A stretch of DNA of 64,000 bases from Azospirillum humicireducens (lineage in GTDB: Bacteria; Pseudomonadota; Alphaproteobacteria; Azospirillales; Azospirillaceae), in NCBI RefSeq assembly GCF_001639105.2, contig NZ_CP015285.1:1666501-1730500 (forward strand), read 5' to 3'. Below the pieces are notes generated by a model, which was given only the letters and a program-made list of their open reading frames with translations, made no database searches and was not told the DNA's origin. Below, one piece after another: positions 40,330 to 51,178 of the stretch (position 1 is the first letter of the stretch; each line of letters starts with the position of its first letter). The position numbers and the translations under genes were made by a program.

Positions 40330-41547
40330 TCAGCCCCCCAGCAGCCGCTCCTTCGGCAGCAGGATCGTCACCGCCGTTCCCCGCCCCGGCGCGCTGTCGA
40401 CCTCGACGCCGCCGCCATGCAGCTCGGCGAAGCGCCGGACGATGGGGAGGCCCAACCCGACGCCCTCATGCTGGCGGACCAGCGAGCGTTCGGCCTGGGT
40501 GAATGGGTTGAAGATGCGGCCCATCAATTCGGTCGGGATGCCGGGACCGTCGTCGCGCACGGCAACGCCGACGAAATTGCCGCGGTCCTCCACCGCCAGC
40601 ACCACATGGCCGCCGGGCTGGGTGAACTTGACCGCATTGTCCAGCAGGTTCAGCACCATCTCGCGCAGCCGGCGGCGGTCGATCCGCATACGGAAGGGCG
40701 GGCAGGGATGCACCGTCAACGCCAGCCGCTTGGCCGAAGCCTTCGGCGCCAGCATGTCGGCGCAGCCGGCCAGCAGCTGTGGGACATTGACGTCGCTCTC
40801 CTGGATCTCGATCGAGCCGGTCGACCCGCGCGTGTAGTCCAGGATGTTGTTGACCATGGTCAGCAGCGCCCGGCCGCTGTCCTCGATCAGCTTCACATAT
40901 TCCAGATAGTCGGGATGGCCCAGCTTGCCCATCCCCTCTCCCGCCAGCACGTCGGCGAAACCGATGATGGAGTTCAGCGGTGTGCGCAGCTCATGGCTCA
41001 TCACCGCCAGGAAGTCCAACTTGGCGCGGTCTGCCTGGCGCGCCGCCTCCAGCGCATCCGACAGTTCGGCCGTTCGTTCCGACACCCGGCGCTCCAGCTC
41101 GCGGTTCTGCTCCGCGGCGCGGCGGTAGAGCTTGCGGATCTCCACCATGTTGCGGACACGGTGCAGCAGTTCCCAGGCGATGAAGGGCTTGGTCAGGAAG
41201 TCGTTGGCACCCAGTTCCAACGACTTGCGCCGGGTATCCTGGTCGGTCTGGGCGGTCAGCACCAGCACCGGCACGTAATCGTCGCCGAAGACCGGCTTCA
41301 GCCGCTCCATCAGTTCGAAGCCGCTCATGTGCGGCATGCGGATGTCGATCAGCAGCAGGTCGAACGGCTCGGCCGCGCAGAGGTCCGGCACCTTGCGCGG
41401 ATCCGTCTCGCCGATAACGCGGGTGTAGCCGTCGTGACCGAGGATTTCGCGCAGCAGGTCGACGTTGGACTGGTTGTCGTCCACGATCAGGATGCTGGCG
41501 TCCCTGACCTGCTGGGCGAGCGCCGGGTCGAACTGGCTCCTGTTCAT
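40330..41547 (-). CDS. Soluble response-regulator / histidine kinase hybrid
   Basis: The 405 residues are arranged as receiver first, kinase second. The REC domain (about 15-135) has the phospho-acceptor Asp in LLLIDIRMPHMSG. A coiled coil (about 140-170) leads to HisKA with FLAVMSHELRTPLNSIIGF, then HATPase_c with NLLDNAVKF, DDGPGIP and GVGLGLPIV. There is no membrane segment, so it should respond to a cytosolic partner. The ATG at 41547 (MNRSQFDPALAQQV) is the best of several weak starts. Confidence 0.88.
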   Translation of the reverse strand: MNRSQFDPALAQQVRDASILIVDDNQSNVDLLREILGHDGYTRVIGETDPRKVPDLCAAEPFDLLLIDIRMPHMSGFELMERLKPVFGDDYVPVLVLTAQTDQDTRRKSLELGANDFLTKPFIAWELLHRVRNMVEIRKLYRRAAEQNRELERRVSERTAELSDALEAARQADRAKLDFLAVMSHELRTPLNSIIGFADVLAGEGMGKLGHPDYLEYVKLIEDSGRALLTMVNNILDYTRGSTGSIEIQESDVNVPQLLAGCADMLAPKASAKRLALTVHPCPPFRMRIDRRRLREMVLNLLDNAVKFTQPGGHVVLAVEDRGNFVGVAVRDDGPGIPTELMGRIFNPFTQAERSLVRQHEGVGLGLPIVRRFAELHGGGVEVDSAPGRGTAVTILLPKERLLGG

Positions 41548-41650
41548 TGGGGAGTCCGCACCTTTGACCATCCACACCGGCAATCAGATTCATTTCTGAA
41601 CGGATCGAATGCAAATGAAATGAGCGGAGGCCCCCACCGGACCGTCCCGG

Positions 41651-42100
41651 TCAGGCCCGCTTTTCCCAGCCGCCGCGCTCGGTCTGCTGCCAGTAGGTCA
41701 AGGAATGGCCTGCCGACTTGCAGGCCTTCCAGCGCTGGCGGGCGGCCAGCACCGCCTCGTCGTCATTGCCGTCGAACAGGTCGCAGACAAGGTCGTAGCT
41801 GTCCATCCGGTCGCTGACACAGCCGTCCACCGTCACCAGCACGGTGGCGCCGTTGGGGTTCTCGTCGGCATCGGTCAGCCACACCGGCTGTTTGTCGGCG
41901 AAGCCGTCGCGCGCCGCCCCATGCGGCAGGAAGGAGCCGGGATCGTAGGTCCACAGATGCTGGTTCAGCATGTCCACCCTCTCCGGCGACCCGGCGAGCA
42001 CGACGGCGCGCCAGTTGCGCTCAAGAACCTTTTCCAGGATCTTGGGCAGCGCCTGCTCCATCGTGCGCCGTTGCAGATGGTAGAAGCGGACTTCGGTCAT
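41651..42100 (-). CDS. holC: DNA polymerase III subunit chi
   Basis: Clamp-loader accessory protein that contacts SSB. The 149 residues start MTEVRFYHLQRRTMEQALPKIL and include VVLAGSPERVDMLNQHLWTYDPGSFLPHG and QPVWLTDADENPNGATVLVTVDG, the HolC signature. It follows pepA on the same strand, 32 bp after its stop; this pepA-holC pairing is common in proteobacteria. Confidence 0.94.
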   Translation of the reverse strand: MTEVRFYHLQRRTMEQALPKILEKVLERNWRAVVLAGSPERVDMLNQHLWTYDPGSFLPHGAARDGFADKQPVWLTDADENPNGATVLVTVDGCVSDRMDSYDLVCDLFDGNDDEAVLAARQRWKACKSAGHSLTYWQQTERGGWEKRA

Positions 42101-42132
42101 GGCTCCTTCACGCACACATCAAGCCTCGGCCA

Positions 42133-43641
<1,509 letters not shown>

Positions 43642-43770
43642 CTGGTCCTCTTGGGAGGTGGGGCGGAAATGCCCGGACGAATTCAGCGGCGGAAAGCCTA
43701 CCCCACCGATAAGGAGCGCGCCACCCCGGCTGTCAAGGGCGGGAGGTGGTTGGAGTCTTGCGGAGCGAGA

Positions 43771-43818
43771 CCCCCACCTATCCTCCCCCGCTGGGCGGGG
43801 GAGGGTTAGGGAGGGGGC
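43771..43818. repeat. GC-rich palindromic interspersed repeat, copy C
   Basis: A near-perfect 48-bp palindrome, CCCCCACCTATCCTCCCCCG then CTGGG, then CGGGGGAGGGTTAGGGAGGG. It is the only copy in this window between co-directional genes (pepA and the rRNA methyltransferase). Confidence 0.75.
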
Positions 43819-43834
43819 ATCAGCAAGCGCTCAC

Positions 43835-45232
43835 TCACGCGTCGATCGCCTTGCCCAGCTCGACCGGATCGACCTCGCCCTGCTCCACGCCGACATCCGA
43901 CACGCTCTCCTGCGAGACGGTCTCTTCCGCGCGGCGTTCCAGCACGGCGGCGAAGAAACCGTCGGTGTCGTGCTTCGCCGGGGTCAGGCGCAGATACGGC
44001 CCTTCGACCGGCGGGGCGCCGGCCTCCTCCTCCGCCCACACCTCGGCGACCGGCTTCACGACGAAGTCGTGGTGGGTCTGCAGGAAGGCTTCGACCTGCG
44101 CCTCGTTCTCGTCATGCAGCATCGAGCAGGTGGCGTAGATCAGCCGCCCGCCCGGCTTCACCAGACGCGCCGCGCTGTCGAGGATGTTGGCCTGCAGCGG
44201 CAGCAGCTGCTCCAGCCCCGGCCCGAGCTGGCGCCAGCGGGCATCCGGATTGCGGCGCCAGGTGCCGGTGCCGGAGCAGGGGGCGTCGACCAGCACGCGG
44301 TCGAACTTGCGCTTGTGGCGCTTCACCCAGGGGTCGCGCTCGCTGGTGAGCGGATGCGCTTCGATGTTGTGCAGGCCGGCGCGGCGGAACCGCTCGGCCG
44401 CGCGCTTCAGGCGCTTGTCCAGCACGTCGCAGGCGACGACGCGGCCCTTGTTCTTCATCAGCGCGGCGACGGCCAGAGTCTTGCCGCCGGCCCCGGCGCA
44501 GAAATCGACCACCTGATGGCCGGGCTTCGGCGCAACCGCCAGCGCCACCAGCTGCGAGCCCTCGTCCTGGATCTCGACCAGACCGTCCTTGAAGGCGTCG
44601 ACGCTGCCCAGCGGCGGCCGGCCCTTCACCCGCAGGCCCAGAGGCGACCAGCGCGTGGTCTCCGCCGTGATCTGCGCCTTGGCCAGCGCCTTGATGGCGC
44701 TCTGCTGGTTGGCCTTCAGCGGGTTGATGCGCAGGTCGAGCGGGGCCGCCTCCAAGAGCTTCTCCATCTCCACCCCGAAGCGGTCGCCCAGCGAGGCGCG
44801 CATCGCCGCTTCCGCCCAATCCGGACACTCCACCCGCACCGTCTCCGGCATGTCGGGATGGTCCATCGTGTGGCTTTCCAGCTTGCCGACCATCGCCAGC
44901 TCGTCGTCGGTCAGGCGGGCGGGGGCGAACTTGCCGCCGCTGAACATCTCCAGCACCACGCCGGCGTTGCGGTTCTCTTCCAGCAGCAGATAGGCCAGCA
45001 CGCGGGCGCGCGGGGTGGGACGCTCGTAGCCGCCGCGCTCGATCCACCAGCCGAGCCGCGCATGGCGGCGCAGGATCGCATAGGCCATCTGGGCGACGGC
45101 GGTGCGGTCCTTCGACCCGATGTAGCGGCGGTTGCGGAAATAGGCGCTCATCACCGCGTCGGCGGGGCGAGGGGTCTCGTCGATCTCGGTCAGCAGATCG
45201 ATGACCGCCTGGAGGCGGGCGGCGGGTGTCAT
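43835..45232 (-). CDS. RsmB/NOP2-family RNA cytosine-C5 methyltransferase
   Basis: SAM-dependent m5C methyltransferase of 465 residues. An N-terminal NusB-like helical region (about 1-140) precedes the catalytic domain: VVDFCAGAGGKTLAVA (SAM loop), VLVDAPCSGTGTWRRNPDARW (motif IV with the PC cysteine) and LIYATCSMLHDENE (motif VI, catalytic TC). The start MTPAARLQAVIDLLTEIDE at 45232 is chosen; the frame is open well upstream over the 368-bp gap. Target base is not certain (RsmB position is likely). Confidence 0.9.
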   Translation of the reverse strand: MTPAARLQAVIDLLTEIDETPRPADAVMSAYFRNRRYIGSKDRTAVAQMAYAILRRHARLGWWIERGGYERPTPRARVLAYLLLEENRNAGVVLEMFSGGKFAPARLTDDELAMVGKLESHTMDHPDMPETVRVECPDWAEAAMRASLGDRFGVEMEKLLEAAPLDLRINPLKANQQSAIKALAKAQITAETTRWSPLGLRVKGRPPLGSVDAFKDGLVEIQDEGSQLVALAVAPKPGHQVVDFCAGAGGKTLAVAALMKNKGRVVACDVLDKRLKRAAERFRRAGLHNIEAHPLTSERDPWVKRHKRKFDRVLVDAPCSGTGTWRRNPDARWRQLGPGLEQLLPLQANILDSAARLVKPGGRLIYATCSMLHDENEAQVEAFLQTHHDFVVKPVAEVWAEEEAGAPPVEGPYLRLTPAKHDTDGFFAAVLERRAEETVSQESVSDVGVEQGEVDPVELGKAIDA

Positions 45233-45600
45233 GGCGTCTGGTCCCTTGGGGTGTCTCATGGCGGCGAACAGGACCGCGGCCGGCATGGTCCGGGTCGATG
45301 ATCCGGAGTTCGGGCGGTCCTTCGCGTATGGCTGTCGATACCGCGTTTGCCGCGCGCTGTCACGCTTCGCCGCCGCGGGGCAGCCCGGACGGCGACTCGG
45401 GGGAACGCCGCTCGGCACGCTGCGCCGTGACAAGCGGCCGCGACCTATCCGAAAGTTCAGGTTGGATATTGACGACTCGGGGTAACCACCGGCACAAACA
45501 ATCGGGTGATGTGACCTTCGCGTGACCGGTGCGGCCCCTGTGGCCGGCGGGCGGCCGGGTCTTCGACCGACATGATGGATCTTTGCGGCGGAGTTGCGCG
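45233..45600. other. Intergenic region between divergent methyltransferase and mltA genes
   Basis: These 368 bp have open frames on both strands but none with a ribosome site and protein-like composition. They should hold the two divergent promoters. I see no RNA gene or clear operator. Confidence 0.45.
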
Positions 45601-46770
45601 ATGGCGGCTGCGGCTGGGGTGGCGTGTGCGCGTGTGTTGAAGCGGGCCGGCAGGCTGTCGCTGGTCGCGGGGCTTCTGGCGACGCTGGCGGCCTGCGCCG
45701 GCACCGCCCCGATGGTCGAGGGGCAGCGCCCGACGGCTCAGCGCCCGACGCTGGATCAGGTGGCGCCCGACTTCCGCCATCTCGCCGGCTGGATCGACGA
45801 CGACCATGCCCAGGCGGTGCCCGCGGTGCAGCGCACCTGCGGCTGGGTGAGGAACCAGCCGCCCGGTAAGCCGCTGGGGCAGCTGCGCGCCGCCGGCACC
45901 ACCGACGACTGGCGGGCAATCTGCGCCGCCGCCCGCGACCTGCCCCCCGGCGACAGCGAGGCGGCGCGCCGCTTCTTCGAGGCGTTCTTCGCGCCGCGCG
46001 ACGTCAGCAAAGGCGAGGACGGCCTGTTCACCGGCTATTACGAGATCGAACTGCACGGCAGTTGGACGCGCACCGAGCGCTACAACGTCCCGCTCTACCG
46101 CATGCCGCCGCGCGGCAAACGCGGCCTCCCCACCCGCGCCCGGATCGAGGCCGGCGCGCTGAAGGGCAAGGGTCTGGAGCTGATGTGGGTGGACGACCCC
46201 ATCGCCGCCTTCTTCCTGGAGATCCAGGGATCCGGCCGGGCGATCATGGCCGACGGGTCGGTGGTCGGGATCCATTACGCCGGCCAGAACGGTCACAGCT
46301 ATTACCCGATCGGCCGCCATATCATCGACATCGGCGACGCCACGCCGGAGCAGATGTCGCTGCAGCTGATCCGCCGCTGGCTGAAGGACCATCCGGCGGA
46401 GGCCCAGCGGGTGATGAACCTCAACCCCTCCTACGTCTTCTTCAGGGTGAAGCCGGAGGTCGGCGCCCGCGGCTCCCGCAACATGGGGCTGACGCCCGGC
46501 CGCAGTCTCGCCGTGGATGCGGAGCATATCCCGCTGGGCGTGCCGCTCTGGCTGGAGGTGCGCGACGCCCCGGTGCCGGGCGGCGCCATCAGGCGGCTGG
46601 TGGTGGCGCAGGACACCGGCGGCGCCATCAAGGGCCCGGTGCGCGGCGACCTGTTCTGGGGCCACGGCCCGCAGGCGGAGGACGGGGCCGGCGTGATGAA
46701 GGCGCGCGGCCGCTACACCATGCTGGGGCCGCGCAACCTGTCGGTCGAGACCGCCCAGCGGAAGGGATGA
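45601..46770 (+). CDS. mltA: Membrane-bound lytic murein transglycosylase A
   Basis: Lipoprotein that cleaves peptidoglycan glycan strands to 1,6-anhydro ends. The 389 residues start with a lipoprotein signal (hydrophobic GLLATLAACAG, lipid Cys about residue 36). The MltA domain has LFTGYYEIELHGS, FFLEIQGSGRAIM and GQNGHSYYPIGR. The 3D domain has LVVAQDTGGAIKGPVRGDLFWGHG, with the catalytic Asp. The next gene overlaps its stop. Confidence 0.96.
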   Translation: MAAAAGVACARVLKRAGRLSLVAGLLATLAACAGTAPMVEGQRPTAQRPTLDQVAPDFRHLAGWIDDDHAQAVPAVQRTCGWVRNQPPGKPLGQLRAAGTTDDWRAICAAARDLPPGDSEAARRFFEAFFAPRDVSKGEDGLFTGYYEIELHGSWTRTERYNVPLYRMPPRGKRGLPTRARIEAGALKGKGLELMWVDDPIAAFFLEIQGSGRAIMADGSVVGIHYAGQNGHSYYPIGRHIIDIGDATPEQMSLQLIRRWLKDHPAEAQRVMNLNPSYVFFRVKPEVGARGSRNMGLTPGRSLAVDAEHIPLGVPLWLEVRDAPVPGGAIRRLVVAQDTGGAIKGPVRGDLFWGHGPQAEDGAGVMKARGRYTMLGPRNLSVETAQRKG

Positions 46771-47324
46771 CCGCGGACGTGACGACGGCTGGAGGGAACA
46801 TCCGGCTGGACCGGCTGACCGACCTGCCCGACCGCGATGCGGCGCTGGCGGCGCTGGTGGAGATCTTCTTCGCCTCCACCAGCCGGACGGAGTTCGCCTC
46901 GGATGCCGAACGCGCCGCCTTCCTCGCCACCTGGACCGGCTGGTATGTGGATGATGCGCCGCGGGACATCTGGATGGCGGTGGCGGATGACGGGCTGGTG
47001 GTGGGCTACCTCACCGGCTGCAAGGACAGCGCCGGCGCCCCGGAGCTTGCCCGCCGCATTCCGAAATACGAAGTCTTCGCCGACCGTTTCGCCGCCTACC
47101 CCGCCCATTTCCATGTGAATGTCCGGCCGGGCTGGCGGGAGCACGGGCTCGGCCGCCGGCTGGTCGACCGTTTCGCCGGGGATTGCCGGGCCGACGGCCT
47201 GCCCGGCGTGCATCTGATCACCGCCGTCTTCGCCCGCAATGTCGAGTTCTACCAGCGCGCCGGCTTCACCGACGCCTGCCAGCGCGGGCCGCTGCTGTTC
47301 CTGGGCCGGACGCTGAAGACCTGA
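46767..47324 (+). CDS. GNAT-family acetyltransferase
   Basis: The 185 residues include VNVRPGWREHGLGRRLVDRFA, the acetyl-CoA loop, and VEFYQRAGF near the end. The ATG at 46767 overlaps the mltA stop as ATGA, so translation is coupled to mltA. Substrate unknown; the context might suggest a cell-wall product, but this is only inference. Confidence 0.85.
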   Translation: MTADVTTAGGNIRLDRLTDLPDRDAALAALVEIFFASTSRTEFASDAERAAFLATWTGWYVDDAPRDIWMAVADDGLVVGYLTGCKDSAGAPELARRIPKYEVFADRFAAYPAHFHVNVRPGWREHGLGRRLVDRFAGDCRADGLPGVHLITAVFARNVEFYQRAGFTDACQRGPLLFLGRTLKT

Positions 47325-47395
47325 CTTCGGCTCCTGACTTTGGGGGCGCGGCTGTGCTAGGCAGAGCGCATCTCCCTGCCGGAAAGCCCGTTGCC

Positions 47396-48160
47396 ATGTC
47401 CCGCCCGCCCCTGCTGATCGAAAGCCCGCAGAACCCGCAGTTCAAGCTGTGGGAATCGGCGCTGGAAAGCCGCGGGCTGAAGAAGAACGGCAAGTTCCTG
47501 CTGGCCGGGCTGAAGACGGTGCCGGAGGCTCTGCGCCACCATTCCGACCGCTTCGAGCGCATCCTGTTCACCGATCCGGCGCAGATATCGTCCTGGCGCC
47601 TGCCGCCGGGGGTGGAGCCGGTTCAGCTCGCCCCGGCCCTGTTCCGGGCGCTCGACGTGTCGGGCACCGGCTTCCCGCTGCTGGTCGGCGCCGTGCCGAA
47701 GATGCCGGCCATCGACCTGTCGCAGCCGCCGCAGGGGCTGGAACTGCTGTGCGCGCTGGGCGATCCCAGCAATCTGGGCGCGCTGCTGCGCAGTGCAGCA
47801 TCCTTCGGCGTGTCGCGGGTCGTGCTGCTGGAGGGGGCGGCGCATCCCTTCCATCCCAAATGCCTGCGCGCGGCGTCCAACGCGCAGTTCGCCCTGACCC
47901 TGCTGCGCGGCCCGCGCTGGAGCGCGGTGAACGAGGCGGCGGGGCCGCTCTATGCGCTGGACGGCGGGGGAGAGGATCTGACCCGCTTCGACTGGCCGGC
48001 GGACATGCGGCTGATCCTGGGCGAGGAAGGACAGGGGGTGCCGGCGGACTGTCCGGCGATCCGGCTGTCGGTGCCGACGACCGGCGCGGTGGAGTCGCTG
48101 AACGCCACCGTGGCGGTCAGCGTGGCGCTGTTCGCGCGGTATGCGGCTGGTAAGGGGTAG
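47396..48160 (+). CDS. SpoU/TrmH-family RNA 2'-O-methyltransferase
   Basis: SPOUT-fold enzyme of 254 residues. The N-terminal substrate-binding part resembles YacO/TsnR (IESPQNPQFKLWESALESRGLKKNGKFLLAG). The SAM knot has GDPSNLGALLRSAASFG (motif 1, Asn and Arg conserved), LILGEEGQGVP (motif 2) and VESLNATVAVSVALF (motif 3). The exact RNA target is not known. Confidence 0.92.
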   Translation: MSRPPLLIESPQNPQFKLWESALESRGLKKNGKFLLAGLKTVPEALRHHSDRFERILFTDPAQISSWRLPPGVEPVQLAPALFRALDVSGTGFPLLVGAVPKMPAIDLSQPPQGLELLCALGDPSNLGALLRSAASFGVSRVVLLEGAAHPFHPKCLRAASNAQFALTLLRGPRWSAVNEAAGPLYALDGGGEDLTRFDWPADMRLILGEEGQGVPADCPAIRLSVPTTGAVESLNATVAVSVALFARYAAGKG

Positions 48161-48169
48161 GCTTCGGAT

Positions 48170-48220
48170 GCCCCCTCCCCAACCCTCTCCCGCAAAGCGG
48201 GGGAAGGTTGGGGAGGGGGC
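48170..48220. repeat. GC-rich palindromic interspersed repeat, copy D
   Basis: Arm GCCCCCTCCCCAACCCTCTC, centre CCGCAAAGCGGG, arm GGAAGGTTGGGGAGGGGGC: a palindrome over 51 bp. It lies between the convergent SpoU methyltransferase and phytochrome genes. Confidence 0.75.
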
Positions 48221-48240
48221 AATCGTCAGCCGACGCCTCC

Positions 48241-50790
48241 CTACCCCATCACCGAAGCCAGCACCTGCACAACCTGGTCCGACCCGTAGGGTTTCTTCAG
48301 CACTGGCACGTCCGAAAACCGTTCCGGCACCGCGGCCGACTCGCCATAGCCGGTGGCGAACACGAAGGGGATGCCCAGCTCCCGCAGCCGGTCGGCGACG
48401 GCGACCGAGGTTTCGCTGCCCAGGTTGACATCCAGAACGCCGACGACCGGCGGATCATCCTCAAGCAGGCGCAGGGCGTGGCGGACGCCGGCGGCGGTGT
48501 TGACGCGGGCGGCGCCGAAGCTCAGCAGCACATCCTCCGTCGCCATCGCGATGATCATGTTGTCCTCCAGCAGCAGCACCGGGCCGTCGATGGAGAAATC
48601 GGCCGTCTGCACCCGCGGTTTGGTCCGGCCGCTGTCGGGCAGGCTGGCGGCGACGGTGACATAGTGTGCCGGGATCATGAAGCGCGCCCGCAGGCCCGAC
48701 AGCGCATAGGTCACCTCGGCCACGCCCTGCAGGTCGTGGGGGACGGAGCGCTCGATCACCGTGGTGCCGAAGCCGGTGCGGGAGGGCGCACGCACCGGCG
48801 GGCCGCCATTCTCCCGCCAGTCGAACAGCAGCCGCCCGCCCTCGTCGATCGACCAATCGGCCTCGACCCAGCCGCCGCCGTCGCTGAGCGCGCCGTATTT
48901 GGCGGAATTGGTCGTCAGTTCATGCACCACCAGCGCGAAGACGGAAAATGCCTGCGGTGCCAGCAGCACGTCCGGACCGGTCAGCCGCACCCGTTCGCTC
49001 TTTGCCGAGAGATAGGCGCCGATCTCCGCCGCGATCAGAGCGCGCAGCGCCGCCGGCCCCCAATTGTCGGCGGTGATCTGGTCATGGGCGCGGGCCAGCG
49101 CCTCGATCCGGCCGGCGACGATGGCGGCGAACTGCTGCACCGTCTCCGCCCCGCTCTCGCTCTGGCGCACCAGCGCGCGGACGAGGCTGAGGATGTTGCG
49201 GACGCGGTGGTTCAGTTCGGCGATCAGCAACTCCTGCCGCTCGGCAGCCTCCTTGCGGGTGCGGCCGGCGACATCGGCCAGCCGCAGAACCACCTCCAGC
49301 AGAGTCACCCGCAGCGATTCGGCGCTGCGCTGGTCCAGATCGCTCCAGGGGAGCGAACGGCCATGCACGGTCTCCTTCCAGGCCTCGAAGCTCTTGCGGG
49401 GGGTCAGGCGCGGACCGTTTGGGCCGTACTGCGCCGGCTTCGACGGGTCGCCGCCCCAGGTGACGGTGCGGACCAGTTCCTTGCGGAAGAAGACCAGATA
49501 GTCGCGCGGCGTGCGCGAGACCGGGATGGCGAGCAGGCCGCAGGCCCGTTCGGTGAAGTCGCGGGCCGGCGGATGGACGGTTCCCAACTGGTCGGTGAGA
49601 TAGACCTTGCTGGGCGGAGTCCGATGCAGGAAGCGCATGACGCCGAGAGTCTCCTCCCGCGTCGGCGTCTCGCCTTCCATGTGCAGCTGACCGTCGATGC
49701 AGCAGGCGAAGCCGTCGCACTGGATCAGCGTGCGCAGTTCGGTGGCGAAGGTGACGAGGCTGTCCAGCGGCGAATCGCTATCGGCCAGCATCGACATGAT
49801 GCGGACATGGGCGCGGCGGACCTGCGCCTCGCGCTGATCCTCCTGCTCGCGCTCCCGCCCTTCAAGCAGGAGCGAGACCATCTGGCCGAACAGCTCCGCG
49901 GTGGTGCGCCGCTCGAAGGACAACGAGCGGGCCTGCCGGTTGTGGCAGGCAAACAGGCCCCACAGCTTGCCGTGCCGCAGAATCGAGACCGACAGCGAAG
50001 CACCGACGCCCATGTTGCGCAGATACTCGACATGGATCGGCGAGACGCTGCGCAGCAGGCTGAGCGACAGGTCCAGCGGCAGGCCGGTGGGGTCGAGCGC
50101 CGGGATCACCGGCACCGGCGGCGCGTTCACATCGGCGATGCAGCGCAGCCAGCTGCGCTCGTACAGCCGCCGGGCCTGCTGCGGGATGTCGGAGGCCGGA
50201 TAGCGCTGCCCGAGAAAGCTGCCGATGCCGTGCACCGCCGATTCCGCGATCACCTCGCCGGCGCCGTCGGCATCGAAACGGTAAACCATCACCCGGTCGA
50301 AACCGGTCAGCGCCCGCATCTGGCGCGCCGACTCGCGGCAGAAGGCGTCGAAGCCGCGGGTGTTCTGGACCCGCCCGATCATGGAGCGCAGCAGCGATCC
50401 GGAATCCTGCGGCCCCGCGCCCTCGCTGGGTTCCGCCTCGATCACGATGGTGGAACCGGAAAGATGGACGGCGACGTCGCAGACCGGAGCGGTTTCCGAC
50501 AGTTGCACGGAGAAGGCGCGTTCGACGCTGCCGTTGATGTGGGCCACCTGCAACCTGCCGCGGATGGTGTGCAGCGCGTCCGCATCGATCGCGCGCGACA
50601 GCGGCGTTCCAAGCAGATCCGCGGCCTCCACCCCCAGCCAGCGGCCGGTGTTGGCCGAGGCGTGCAGGACGATCCAATCCGCCGTTGCGGCGATCAGGAA
50701 ACCGGTGGGCTGGATAAGGCCCAACTGGTGGATGGGCTCCCGGTCACAATCGGTGAGGTCGACAGACCCCGATGGAACCGGGCCGTTCAT
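48241..50790 (-). CDS. bphP: Bacteriophytochrome HWE histidine kinase with fused receiver
   Basis: Red/far-red photoreceptor kinase of 849 residues. Cys15 in DCDREPIHQLGLIQPTG is the expected biliverdin attachment residue. PAS (about 15-110), GAF (about 140-310) with YPASDIPQQARRLY, and PHY (about 325-500) with PRKSFEAWKE form the photosensor. The kinase is of the HWE type (ELNHRVRNILSLVRALVRQ; HELTTNSAKYGAL), and a receiver domain (about 735-849) with the Asp in GVLDVNLG and Lys in LKKPYG follows. No heme oxygenase gene to make biliverdin is in the window. Ribosome site is weak. Confidence 0.94.
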   Translation of the reverse strand: MNGPVPSGSVDLTDCDREPIHQLGLIQPTGFLIAATADWIVLHASANTGRWLGVEAADLLGTPLSRAIDADALHTIRGRLQVAHINGSVERAFSVQLSETAPVCDVAVHLSGSTIVIEAEPSEGAGPQDSGSLLRSMIGRVQNTRGFDAFCRESARQMRALTGFDRVMVYRFDADGAGEVIAESAVHGIGSFLGQRYPASDIPQQARRLYERSWLRCIADVNAPPVPVIPALDPTGLPLDLSLSLLRSVSPIHVEYLRNMGVGASLSVSILRHGKLWGLFACHNRQARSLSFERRTTAELFGQMVSLLLEGREREQEDQREAQVRRAHVRIMSMLADSDSPLDSLVTFATELRTLIQCDGFACCIDGQLHMEGETPTREETLGVMRFLHRTPPSKVYLTDQLGTVHPPARDFTERACGLLAIPVSRTPRDYLVFFRKELVRTVTWGGDPSKPAQYGPNGPRLTPRKSFEAWKETVHGRSLPWSDLDQRSAESLRVTLLEVVLRLADVAGRTRKEAAERQELLIAELNHRVRNILSLVRALVRQSESGAETVQQFAAIVAGRIEALARAHDQITADNWGPAALRALIAAEIGAYLSAKSERVRLTGPDVLLAPQAFSVFALVVHELTTNSAKYGALSDGGGWVEADWSIDEGGRLLFDWRENGGPPVRAPSRTGFGTTVIERSVPHDLQGVAEVTYALSGLRARFMIPAHYVTVAASLPDSGRTKPRVQTADFSIDGPVLLLEDNMIIAMATEDVLLSFGAARVNTAAGVRHALRLLEDDPPVVGVLDVNLGSETSVAVADRLRELGIPFVFATGYGESAAVPERFSDVPVLKKPYGSDQVVQVLASVMG

Positions 50791-51178
50791 CGAACATAGA
50801 CTTCGGACAAACGCGACCTCGAGCGGTAGCTAGACCAGCGGCGTTCGTCACGCCCTGACAAGGGATTCTTACAACAATCTAGGCACGGCCATGCATCGCC
50901 GCAACGCTCCAAATTGGCTATTCCTATGCTCTTATTAAGGAACATTAACTTAACATAGGATAAGTTCTGGCGCATTTCGCACGTAATTTGAGCCTTATCC
51001 TCGATCAAGGAGGATTTCGCCCGAGTTCCGCACCCCGTCCGCGCCAGATGACGTCTTGTGCCCGAAAGGGATTGTCACCCCCAAGATTCCGGTATGGAAC
51101 CCATCGCATTCGTCGGGCTGCATCGAAGCGCTGCGCGGTTCAGGATTCCGCCCGTTCCATCAATGATCGGGTTGACCC
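50791..51178. other. AT-richer intergenic region, divergent promoters
   Basis: These 388 bp lie between the divergent phytochrome and Nudix genes. There is an AT-rich core at about 50915-51000. AGGATAAG (50956) and CTTATCCT (50994) form an 8-bp inverted pair 30 bp apart, and ATCCTC-GATCAAG-GAGGAT is a small hairpin at 50998-51016. No gene is credible here. Confidence 0.5.

Noticed and set aside
45201-45485. A 94-aa frame in the gap before mltA
   Set aside because: It overlaps the start of the methyltransferase gene on the other strand, has no ribosome site and looks noncoding.
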